Part shown: one piece after another, positions 1 to 8,645 of the stretch
How the letters are laid out: every line of letters starts with the position of its first letter
How positions within the stretch are numbered: position 1 is the stretch's first letter
Source of the DNA: an uncultured Collinsella sp.
Lineage (GTDB): Bacteria; Actinomycetota; Coriobacteriia; Coriobacteriales; Coriobacteriaceae
Assembly (NCBI GenBank): GCA_902464495.1
Contig: CABQJK010000001.1
Coordinates: 62,001-126,000 of the forward strand
Direction of reading: 5' to 3'
Length of the DNA stretch: 64,000 nucleotides
The notes under the pieces: generated by a model
Told to the model about the DNA's origin: nothing
What the model saw: only the letters and a program-made list of their open reading frames with translations
Databases searched by the model: none
Made by a program: the position numbers and the translations under genes

Positions 1-682
1 TCTCGCGCTCCCAGCCGCGCACGACCTTGTAGCCCACGGGGCTCAGGAAGACCTCGCACAGCAGCTCGGCGATAGCACCGGTCAGCGAGCACATAAGCAC
101 CTGGACCCAGGTCCAGCCAAAGAACGTATGGCTCACCACAATGGCGAAGACCAGGTTGTCAATGAACTGGCCAATGCCCGTGGACACATAGGAGCGGAAG
201 GCAAAGCTCGCAAAGTTATTCTTTTTGAGCATGCGGCCGAGCGACTGGTTGAGCGTGGAGTTGACCACGGCAGAGGTGAGCATGGCCAGCGACGAGCCAA
301 ACACCACGTACCAGGTGCCGCCGATCGTGGCGTTGAGGGCGGTGTTGACCTCGATCATGCCCGTGTCGTAGTAGGCGCCCCACATGCCGGGCGTGAGCGA
401 GCACAGCCAAAAGCACAGGCTCACGGCCAGGTTGACCAGCAGCGCAAGGATAGAGATTTTGATGGATGCCTTGGCGCCAAAACGCTTGCAGATCATGTCC
501 TGGCACAAAAACGAGACCCAGCTCACGACAAAGCCGCAGTCGAGTGCCAGATACGGCAGGCTGATAAGCTCTTTGTTGGCCAGCAGGTTCATCATGATGA
601 CGCTCACGATAAACAGCGAAACCGTTGCCGCGGGAATGCTCCGCAACAGGACTTTGTAGTCCTCCATGACCTTCTTGATCAT
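1..682 (-). CDS. VUT-family queuosine precursor transporter (partial)
   Basis: Integral membrane protein of the YhhQ/VUT family, which imports queuosine precursors such as preQ1 or preQ0 for tRNA modification. About 227 residues are visible; the C-terminus lies beyond the left window edge. The reading frame begins MIKKVMEDYKVLL and carries about five hydrophobic segments, with the family-like stretches NLLANK and STGIGQFIDN (the latter is characteristic of VUT proteins). The start is fixed by an AAAGGAG ribosome site seven bases upstream. A candidate preQ1 riboswitch sits directly before it, which agrees with the substrate assignment. Family call fairly sure; exact substrate inferred. Confidence 0.8.
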   Translation of the reverse strand, partial: MIKKVMEDYKVLLRSIPAATVSLFIVSVIMMNLLANKELISLPYLALDCGFVVSWVSFLCQDMICKRFGAKASIKISILALLVNLAVSLCFWLCSLTPGMWGAYYDTGMIEVNTALNATIGGTWYVVFGSSLAMLTSAVVNSTLNQSLGRMLKKNNFASFAFRSYVSTGIGQFIDNLVFAIVVSHTFFGWTWVQVLMCSLTGAIAELLCEVFLSPVGYKVVRGWERE

Positions 683-689
683 TATGTAC

Positions 690-737
690 TCCTTTGGTTT
701 TAGGTTTAACGAGCAGGATATCGGACCCGAACTGCTC
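690..737 (-). promoter_or_regulatory. Candidate preQ1 class I riboswitch
   Basis: Read on the minus strand, a perfect 6-bp stem (GAGCAG/CTGCTC) encloses a loop that begins TTCGGGT. After the stem comes an A-rich tail ending AAAACC, then AAAGGAG, the ribosome site of the transporter gene. GGT in the loop can pair with ACC in the tail, forming the H-type pseudoknot expected of preQ1-I aptamers, and would place the ribosome site next to the pseudoknot (translational control). The tail is longer than in the Bacillus type, so it may be one of the longer-loop variants. Recognised by eye, not by a covariance model. Confidence 0.5.
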
Positions 738-838
738 GGCCGCCCCGGTCTTGAGACGACGGTGGGTATGATAGCCGCTCCGCCGGCGGCAGGCAAGCAA
801 AGGGCGCGGCAGCCCCGTAAGGCCACCGCGCCGATGCG

Positions 839-2452
<1,614 letters not shown>

Positions 2453-2598
2453 GCGGATCCTTTCTTGCGTTCTATATGCATTACGTCGATGTAACCCGTC
2501 TATTGTAGCCGCGAAATGCTGCGACAGAGCGCCTATCAGGACAAATACATCAGTCGGGGTCTTGGTTGCCGGTCGGCGGCAGCACTCCGCAGCAGTTT

Positions 2599-2898
2599 GT
2601 CTCAATTTGTAACATCTAGCCGGCTTTTGAGCCTCTACCTGTTACAGATTGAGACAAACGAATGGGTCTGCCGCCAAAATCTCAATCTGTAACAGTTAGA
2701 CCCGATTTGACCCTCTTACTGTTACAGATCGAGACAAACGGATGGGCCCGCCGGCAAAATCTCAAACTGTAACAGTTGGCCGCCCAAAACGGCTCCAGAT
2801 GTTACAGATCGAGACAAAAGGACCGGCGGGCAAACAACATCTCAATCTGTAACAACTAGCTGGGTAATTCGGGTCTTGTTGTTACAGATTTAGACAAA
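2599..2898. repeat. Phased array of alternating inverted 15-bp arms
   Basis: Eight arms start at 2600, 2640, 2680, 2720, 2760, 2800, 2840 and 2880, exactly 40 bp apart. Odd arms read TCTCAATCTGTAACA and even arms its reverse complement, each with at most about two changes. The array is therefore four 80-bp units, each a 15-bp stem with a 25-nt loop. Spacers after the even arms are alike (CAAACG...TGGG...GCCG...CAAAA), while the loops inside each hairpin vary. No open frame fits it. It fills the space between prfC and the GntR operon; 2453-2598 shows nothing else. Confidence 0.9.
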
Positions 2899-2925
2899 CG
2901 GTGGCCGGCCGTCATGATTTTCCTC

Positions 2926-2980
2926 TTGCATAACTGTGCATAGTGTATATATACTGTGCTACCGGTTATATACACGTGTA
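2926..2980 (+). promoter_or_regulatory. Promoter and probable operator of the GntR-ABC operon
   Basis: A -35 box TTGCAT (2926-2931) and -10 box TATACT (2950-2955) are separated by 18 bp. A near-palindrome AGTGTATATATACT overlaps the -10 box, and a related GTTATATACACGTG follows at about 2965-2978. YtrA-type GntR regulators bind such AT-rich dyads on their own promoters, so autorepression is likely. The binding assignment is inferred. Confidence 0.6.
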
Positions 2981-3002
2981 GCCCATCAGCTAAGGAGCCG
3001 CT

Positions 3003-3383
3003 GTGGACATTATCCTATCCAATTCGAGTGACAAGCCCATCTACGAGCAGATATCCTCGCAGGTCAAGGCACAGATCCTTTCGGGCGCACTCGCCGCGGG
3101 AGCCAAACTCCCGAGCATCCGTGCGCTCGCAAGCGACCTGGGCGTGAGCGTCATCACCACCAAGCGCGCCTACGCCGATCTAGAGCAGCTCGGCTTTATC
3201 TGCACCGTGCAGGGCAAAGGCTGCTTTGTCGCCGAGGGCAACCAAGAGCTCTTGCGCGAAAACCAGCTCTGCCATGTCGAAGAACTGCTTGCGCAGGCAG
3301 CGACACAGGCAGAAGCCCTGGGCGTCACGCGCGAGAAGCTGCACGAAATGCTCGACCTGGTAGCCCCCGAAACCATGCAGTAG
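3003..3383 (+). CDS. GntR-family regulator, YtrA type
   Basis: Short DNA-binding repressor of 126 residues with an N-terminal winged helix (PIYEQISSQVKAQI..., ALASDLGVSVITTKRAY) and a short helical C-terminus. It lacks the ligand domain of longer GntR proteins, which is typical of the YtrA subfamily that controls adjacent ABC transporter genes. The start is GTG with AAGGAG eight bases upstream. It is the first gene of an operon with an ATPase and a membrane partner; 23 bp separate it from the ATPase. Likely autoregulated through the dyads upstream. Confidence 0.9.
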   Translation: MDIILSNSSDKPIYEQISSQVKAQILSGALAAGAKLPSIRALASDLGVSVITTKRAYADLEQLGFICTVQGKGCFVAEGNQELLRENQLCHVEELLAQAATQAEALGVTREKLHEMLDLVAPETMQ

Positions 3384-3406
3384 CCATCTGCAAGAAAGGC
3401 TATACC

Positions 3407-4288
3407 ATGCAAAACTTGCTAGAACTCAAAGGTATCTCACGCCGTGTGAGCGACCGCTTTTCGCTGCGCGACGTCACACTTGCCGTGGAACCCGGCCAGA
3501 TTGTTGGCTTTGTGGGCGCAAACGGCGCCGGCAAAACCACGACGATTCGAACCGCGCTCGGGCTTATAAAGCTCGATGCCGGCGAGGTGCACCTGTTTGG
3601 ACAGCACTGTGGCGCCGACGCGCCCGATGAAACGCAGCGTTGCCTGCGCACTCGTGTCGGCCTCGTGCTGGACACATGCCCCTTCCCTTCCACACTCAAG
3701 GTGACCGAAGTTGAGGCACTCGTAAGCCCGGCATACCCCACCTGGAGCCACGACACTTTCTCCAGCCTCATCGACCGATTTGGCCTCGATCCCAAGGCAA
3801 AGGTCAAGGACCTCTCCCGCGGCATGGGCATGAAGCTGCAGCTCGCGTGTGCGCTCAGCCACAAGGCCGAGCTGCTCATCCTGGACGAAGCCACGGCAGG
3901 CCTCGACCCCATGGCGCGTGAGGAGCTGCTCGATGAGCTGCTCGCCTTTGTCGCCGACGGGCAGCGCAGCATATTGTTCTCGAGCCACATTACATCCGAT
4001 CTTGAACGTGCCGCCGACCGTATTGTCTGCATCGATAACGGCTCGGTTGCGTTCGACCTGCCGCGCGAGGACATTACCGACCGCGCCGGCATTGCCCACT
4101 GCACCCAGGCGCAAGCTGTCGAGCTGATGGCTTGCGTCGAAGGCGCCCGCGCCACGCGTCATGCCTACAGCGTTGACGTGCTGGTCCCCAATCGCCGCGA
4201 AGCGCTCGAGGCCTTTCCCGAGATTCCCTGCGACCGGATTTCCATCGATGACTATCTGCGCCTTACGCTGAAAGGAGCCTCCAAATGA
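3407..4288 (+). CDS. ABC transporter ATP-binding protein
   Basis: Cytoplasmic ATPase of an ABC-2 type transporter, 293 residues. Walker A GANGAGKT is at residues 37-44, the signature LSRGM at 136-140 and Walker B LLILDEATAGLDP from 156. The C-terminal 80 residues are divergent, as in BcrA/YtrB-like ATPases. Its stop overlaps the ATG of the permease by four bases (ATGA), showing translational coupling. With the GntR gene it forms a YtrAB-like unit, a class often induced by cell-wall-active compounds; substrate and direction of transport cannot be read from the sequence. Confidence 0.92.
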   Translation: MQNLLELKGISRRVSDRFSLRDVTLAVEPGQIVGFVGANGAGKTTTIRTALGLIKLDAGEVHLFGQHCGADAPDETQRCLRTRVGLVLDTCPFPSTLKVTEVEALVSPAYPTWSHDTFSSLIDRFGLDPKAKVKDLSRGMGMKLQLACALSHKAELLILDEATAGLDPMAREELLDELLAFVADGQRSILFSSHITSDLERAADRIVCIDNGSVAFDLPREDITDRAGIAHCTQAQAVELMACVEGARATRHAYSVDVLVPNRREALEAFPEIPCDRISIDDYLRLTLKGASK

Positions 4289-4983
4289 AACGCGCCTTTA
4301 AGTCCGAGACCGCCATCGCACGCTCGTTTCTCCCGAGCATCGCCGGCGTCGGCCTGTTCATTTTCGTCGTGCTGACCCTTGCCAACGCGACAGACGGCGA
4401 TTCCGGCATGAGCGCCGGCACCTGCGCGGTCAGCGCCATGTCACCCATTATTATCATGAACTCGCTGGCTGGCTACGATAACCAAAACGGTTGGGAGCGC
4501 TATCGGGCAACGCTGCCGTTTTCGCGCAAGGACATCGTCTGCGCACGCTACCTGTGCATTATTGCCTTCTCGACCGTCATGGCATGCGCGGCTACGCTTC
4601 TGAACATCCTCGCCCTTCCGCTCTTTGATCACATGGGCATCCCTTCGACAGGCCAGACGGTCTTTGAAATCGCAACCGCCTCGGCGGCATCGATGCTCAT
4701 CTCCCTCATGATGGTGTTTTTTGCACAGCCGATATTCTTCCGATTTGGACACATGGAGGCGCTGCGCCTTTCCGTCGGCCTGTTTGCCCTGCTTGGCTGC
4801 GGCACCATGGCAATGCTGAGCTCCTCCAACCCCATCAGCAACTGGCTCATGTCGATTGCTGGAGCGAATCCCGATCCCGCCGTCCTCGGCTGCCTGTGTG
4901 CGGGCATCGCGGTATTGGCCCTCGTGCTATGTGCACTTAGCTGCATCGTCAGCACCAAGGTCTATCGAGCACGCGACCTGTAG
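4285..4983 (+). CDS. ABC-2 type membrane protein
   Basis: Membrane partner of the preceding ATPase, 232 residues with about six hydrophobic segments, for example IAGVGLFIFVVLTLA near residues 14-28 and the final CAGIAVLALVLCALSCIV. The motif GYDNQNGWERYRATLPFSRK matches ABC-2 permeases in which a conserved N-terminal loop precedes the second membrane helix. It begins inside the stop of the ATPase gene. No further gene follows in the same operon before the DMT transporter 68 bp downstream. Confidence 0.85.
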   Translation: MKRAFKSETAIARSFLPSIAGVGLFIFVVLTLANATDGDSGMSAGTCAVSAMSPIIIMNSLAGYDNQNGWERYRATLPFSRKDIVCARYLCIIAFSTVMACAATLLNILALPLFDHMGIPSTGQTVFEIATASAASMLISLMMVFFAQPIFFRFGHMEALRLSVGLFALLGCGTMAMLSSSNPISNWLMSIAGANPDPAVLGCLCAGIAVLALVLCALSCIVSTKVYRARDL

Positions 4984-5051
4984 GCAAGCGCGGTATCATC
5001 GGGCATGCGCCGCAGATCTGGCGCGGTCTATTATGAGGAGGCGCTCAACCC

Positions 5052-5927
5052 ATGTCGTGGGTTACAGCAGCATTTGCATCGGCTTTCTTTGCCGGCATCA
5101 CATCCATTTTGGCCAAATGCGGCATCAGGCACACCGACTCCGACGTTGCAACCGCCATCCGTACTTGCGTGGTGCTCGTATTTGCCTGGGCAATGGCGGG
5201 CATTTCTGGATCCATCGGAGCAATCGGCGCCATTCCCGCCAAGGCCTGGCTATTCCTCACCCTCTCGGGACTCGCCACCGGCGCCTCGTGGATCTGTTAC
5301 TTTAAGGCGCTCAGCATCGGAGACGTCAACAAGGTTGTACCCGTCGATAAGATGAGCACTGTGCTCGCCGTGCTTATCGCCATAGTGCTTTTTGGTGAGA
5401 CAGGCAACCTAGCGGTCAAGCTCGTGGGAACCGCCGTCATCACGCTCGGCACGTTTTTGATGATCGAGAAAAAGCAGTCCGTCGGCGTAGGGCAAAAGCA
5501 AGACCGAACCTGGCTCGCTTACGCCCTCGGCGCCGCCGTGTTCGCGGCGCTCACCTCCGTCCTCGCCAAGATCGGCATCGAAGGCGTCGAGTCAAACCTG
5601 GCCACGGCGATCCGCACCTGTGTGGTACTGGTTATGGCATGGGCAATCGTGGTTGCCAAGGGAAAGCTGGAGCAGGTCGCGCGCATTGACCCGCGCGAAC
5701 TCGCATTTCTCGCGGCATCGGGCATTGCGACCGGCGCGTCGTGGCTGCTGTACTACTACGCCATCGCCGCAGGCCAGGTGAGCGTCGTCGTGCAAATCGA
5801 CAAATTATCGATTGTCGTATCGGTGCTGTTCGCACGACTGGCCTTCAACGAAAAGCTGTCGCATCGAAGCGCCATCGGCCTTTTCCTCATCGTGCTGGGC
5901 ACCGCCGCGCTCGCGATTTGGAAGTAG
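5052..5927 (+). CDS. EamA/DMT-family transporter
   Basis: Ten-helix drug/metabolite transporter of 291 residues. The two EamA halves are visibly duplicated: VATAIRTCVVLVFAWA in the first half and LATAIRTCVVLVMAWA in the second, each followed by SGLATGASW or SGIATGASW. This unusually strong internal similarity makes the family call safe and suggests a simple tandem duplication. GAGGAG lies upstream of the ATG. The substrate is unknown; relatives export amino acids or metabolites. Confidence 0.9.
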   Translation: MSWVTAAFASAFFAGITSILAKCGIRHTDSDVATAIRTCVVLVFAWAMAGISGSIGAIGAIPAKAWLFLTLSGLATGASWICYFKALSIGDVNKVVPVDKMSTVLAVLIAIVLFGETGNLAVKLVGTAVITLGTFLMIEKKQSVGVGQKQDRTWLAYALGAAVFAALTSVLAKIGIEGVESNLATAIRTCVVLVMAWAIVVAKGKLEQVARIDPRELAFLAASGIATGASWLLYYYAIAAGQVSVVVQIDKLSIVVSVLFARLAFNEKLSHRSAIGLFLIVLGTAALAIWK

Positions 5928-6021
5928 CGTCGGTGCCAGGCGAGATTCAGTCCACCCGCAAATCCGTGACGCAGCGCCCACACCGGGCTTGAGATGTTTG
6001 TATTGCCCGCGCGCTACCGTG

Positions 6022-7311
6022 CTACTTGCGCAGCGGCTTGGGCAGCGGAATGCCGGCGGCGATAACGGCAGCGATGATCATGCAGACAATGCCCTTGAGC
6101 GGGAAGCACATGAGCAGCAGGCCCACGACCATGACGGGCTGACGCATAACGGCGCCCATCGTCGAGGCGGTGCAGACGGCGACGCAAAAGACCGGATCTG
6201 CGCCGGTGAGGATGGCAAGGCCGTAGCCCAGGCTTACGCCCGAGAAGATAACCGGGAAGAAGTGGCCGCCGCGCCAACCAAGGTTGATGAGAGCGGGCGT
6301 CAGCATGGCCTTAACAAGGCCGGTCGCGATAAGCACGCCGGCGGGAATGGCGAGGTAGGTCTCCATAAGTACATCGGCCTGGGTCTCACCGGCAAACATG
6401 GTGTAGGGCAGGACCGTTCCGCAGATGGCGAGCGCCAGGCCGGCTAGCATTGCCTTGACGACAGGGCGCTCCCCTATGGCATGGGCAAACGCTTCACTCG
6501 CGTGCTCAGAGACAAAGTACAGCCAGCCGCAGATTGTTCCGATCAGCGACAGAGGAATGAGCCAGGTAAGCTCCAGGTTGCCCACCTTGGCGGACTCGAA
6601 CCTGGGCATGCCCATGCCGCCGCCCACAAGCTGGCCAAGCAGCAGGTAAGTGCCCAGACCGCCGGCAATCGCGATGCCGTAGACCACCGTCTTTTGCGCC
6701 TTGGGGAGCTTGATGGTGATCTCATCGGATGCGGGGTCCTCGTCGCCGTCGGCGCTACCGGCAAGCGGCGCCACAAAGCCAAAGACGGGCGCGGTAAAGA
6801 GCGCCGTCAGGGCAGCCTGGGTGCCCAGCAGCGTAAGCTCCCTAAACTCGGCGCCAAAGCGACGCATGCGGTCGCCGACCCAGCTGCACAGACCCGCGAT
6901 AACGCCGGTCAGGCCGGCCTCCGGTCCAATGCTTCCGCCAAACAGCAGCGGCAGCAATGCCGCGAGCGAAAGCTTGCCCAAGTTGTCGTACGGGTAGCAT
7001 CCGTCTTGCTTAACCTTAGCCATCACCTGGTTGAGGTCATCGGTCTTGGTGCCCGTAAGCTTTTCGTACAGACCGATCAGCAGGCCGCCCAGCAAGCAGA
7101 CAAAAAACGGGTACGGCAGAAAGCCAAACGGGCCGCTGGCAAGCTCGGGCGATGCGACGCCCAGCGCGTGCGGAATCTCGGTCCATAGATAGTCGATACC
7201 GTGCTCCATCGCAAAAAAGAACAGCCAGACCGCGGCGCCTGCGAACGCACCGGTCACGGCAACGCTAACTAAAAACAGCACACGGTTTTTGGGTTTTGCA
7301 AGGTTATCCAT
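6022..7311 (-). CDS. CLC-family chloride channel/transporter
   Basis: Polytopic membrane protein of 429 residues in the CLC family, which moves chloride or fluoride across the membrane by channel or proton exchange. The helix-N region reads GGSIGPEAGLTGVIAGL where exchangers such as E. coli ClcA have GREGP; the external gating glutamate is therefore not in its usual place. A later SLGYGLAI and the helix-rich C-terminus fit the fold. The ATG has GGGAGG upstream. Neither regulatory CBS domains nor an antiporter partner gene is present. Ion and mechanism cannot be decided here. Confidence 0.85.
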   Translation of the reverse strand: MDNLAKPKNRVLFLVSVAVTGAFAGAAVWLFFFAMEHGIDYLWTEIPHALGVASPELASGPFGFLPYPFFVCLLGGLLIGLYEKLTGTKTDDLNQVMAKVKQDGCYPYDNLGKLSLAALLPLLFGGSIGPEAGLTGVIAGLCSWVGDRMRRFGAEFRELTLLGTQAALTALFTAPVFGFVAPLAGSADGDEDPASDEITIKLPKAQKTVVYGIAIAGGLGTYLLLGQLVGGGMGMPRFESAKVGNLELTWLIPLSLIGTICGWLYFVSEHASEAFAHAIGERPVVKAMLAGLALAICGTVLPYTMFAGETQADVLMETYLAIPAGVLIATGLVKAMLTPALINLGWRGGHFFPVIFSGVSLGYGLAILTGADPVFCVAVCTASTMGAVMRQPVMVVGLLLMCFPLKGIVCMIIAAVIAAGIPLPKPLRK

Positions 7312-7436
7312 CGGGGCCTCCCGTGGTCAAAGTCGGCATAGATACGTTTTATTGTAGAGTGAGCGTTGCCCGAACGAGCCAACCGTCTGCGCCGCAAACG
7401 GCACCATTGGGAGTCATAGTGGGGCAGGCTCAAAAC

Positions 7437-7970
7437 TTATCCGTTGATAATCGAGGCAATCTCGCGCAAATCGTCGGCAAAGTAAATCCCCTGCTGGCGC
7501 CTCGGGCTCGAAAGCCCCTTATCAATCATGTGCTCGAGCAGCGCCTTAAGATCGTTGTAGTAGCCCCCGAGGTTGTACAGGATGCACGGCGCGCTCAGAT
7601 GCCCCAGCGACACGGCCGACATGACCTCGGCAATCTCCTCGAGCGTACCCGTCCCGCCGGGAAAGGCAATGAAGGCATCGCCAAGCTCGATCATCTTGGC
7701 CTTGCGCTCGGCCATGTCGCTCGTCACGATGAGGTCGTCGATGCCATCGTGCTGAAACTCGGCCTCGATAAAAAAGCTTGGTTCCACGCCCGTCACGTGG
7801 CCGCCGGCATCGAGGACGCTATCGGCAAGCGCGCCCATCAAGCCCGACTTGGACCCACCGTATACCAACGCGTGTCCGTTAGCGCCAATCCAGTCGCCCA
7901 GCCCCTGCACCGCGGGCAGAAACGCCGGGTCATTGCCGACGCTGGCACCCAAGTATACCGTGATATTCAT
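7437..7970 (-). CDS. LOG-family (TIGR00730) nucleotide phosphoribohydrolase
   Basis: Soluble Rossmann-fold protein of 177 residues. The family motif PGGTGTLEE is present, as is GGSKSGLMG near residue 40. LOG proteins hydrolyse nucleoside 5'-monophosphates such as cytokinin ribotides or AMP to base and ribose 5-phosphate; many bacterial members were misnamed lysine decarboxylases. GAGGGGG precedes the ATG. It stands alone between the CLC gene and a potassium channel on the same strand. The in vivo substrate is unknown. Confidence 0.9.
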   Translation of the reverse strand: MNITVYLGASVGNDPAFLPAVQGLGDWIGANGHALVYGGSKSGLMGALADSVLDAGGHVTGVEPSFFIEAEFQHDGIDDLIVTSDMAERKAKMIELGDAFIAFPGGTGTLEEIAEVMSAVSLGHLSAPCILYNLGGYYNDLKALLEHMIDKGLSSPRRQQGIYFADDLREIASIING

Positions 7971-8006
7971 ATTCAGTCCCCCTCGTCGTGACGCGCGGCG
8001 CCCGTT

Positions 8007-8432
8007 CTAGTGTTGGCGTCGGCGATACTCGCGCACGCGGCGCGACAGGTCGGCGAGCTCATCGCGGTCGAGCTCTTCCAGGTGCTCAAGATCATCCATA
8101 AAGCGCGCCATGGTGTCCTTTTGGCGCATCTTGATGAGCGTGTTGCAGTAGTTCACCGCCACGCCCGTGAGCATGGCGATGTAGAAAATGCTGATGACGC
8201 TCAAGACGACGGTAATGGCGCGGGCAACCGGCGTCTCGGCCGGAATGTCGCCAAAGCCGATGGTCGAGACCGTTTCAAAGCTAAACCACAGGCCATCGCC
8301 AAACGTGAGGGTCGTGGGCTCGGACAGCCAGACGGCCGTCGAGCACAGCAGATAGAAGACGAGGAACAGGCCCGTGATGCGCGCAAAGCCAGCCTGGCGT
8401 AACACGTCAGCAAGCGTCCTCAACTTGTTCAT
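8007..8432 (-). CDS. Two-helix potassium channel subunit
   Basis: Pore-forming membrane protein of 141 residues with two transmembrane helices around a pore loop. The selectivity filter reads TIGFGD, after the pore helix WFSFETVS, as in Ion_trans_2 channels; a short charged C-terminal helix (RFMDDLEHLEELDRDELADL) follows the second membrane helix and could form a coiled coil. I use the ATG giving MNKLRTLADVL with AAAAGGGG upstream rather than a longer frame. There is no RCK or cyclic-nucleotide domain, so its gating signal is unclear. Confidence 0.85.
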   Translation of the reverse strand: MNKLRTLADVLRQAGFARITGLFLVFYLLCSTAVWLSEPTTLTFGDGLWFSFETVSTIGFGDIPAETPVARAITVVLSVISIFYIAMLTGVAVNYCNTLIKMRQKDTMARFMDDLEHLEELDRDELADLSRRVREYRRRQH

Positions 8433-8500
8433 CGCGACCCCTTTTCCCAGACGCCCAATCACATTCGCTCGGTATTGTCCCACAACCGGCACTTGGGCAA

Positions 8501-8558
8501 CCGGCAGTCAGGGACGTTCCTTTTGTGCCGGCAGAAAGGGACTGCCCCCAACTGCCGG
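8501..8558. repeat. Small inverted repeat between divergent genes
   Basis: CCGGCAGT at 8501-8508 pairs with ACTGCCGG at 8551-8558 and encloses GGGACGTTCC and GGGACTGCCCCC. The GGGAC core recalls the CAAAGGGAC dyads elsewhere in the window, so it may be a decayed member of that group. It lies between the potassium channel and the sensor kinase, which read away from each other. Confidence 0.5.
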
Positions 8559-8645
8559 GAGTGACCGTTTAGCGGTGCGGTGGCTGAGTGGGCAGGTTGA
8601 GCTGGTATCCTTATGTGATACTGTCTCGACTCGATAGGATTTCAT

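Noticed and set aside
2599..2898. CRISPR array
   Set aside because: Arms alternate in orientation, are only 15 bp, spacers between units are similar to each other, and there are no cas genes. A CRISPR needs direct repeats with unique spacers.
8566..8625. tRNA-like sequence GCGGTGCGGTGGCTGAGTGG
   Set aside because: Only the D-arm-like part resembles a tRNA; no anticodon or T arm can be folded.
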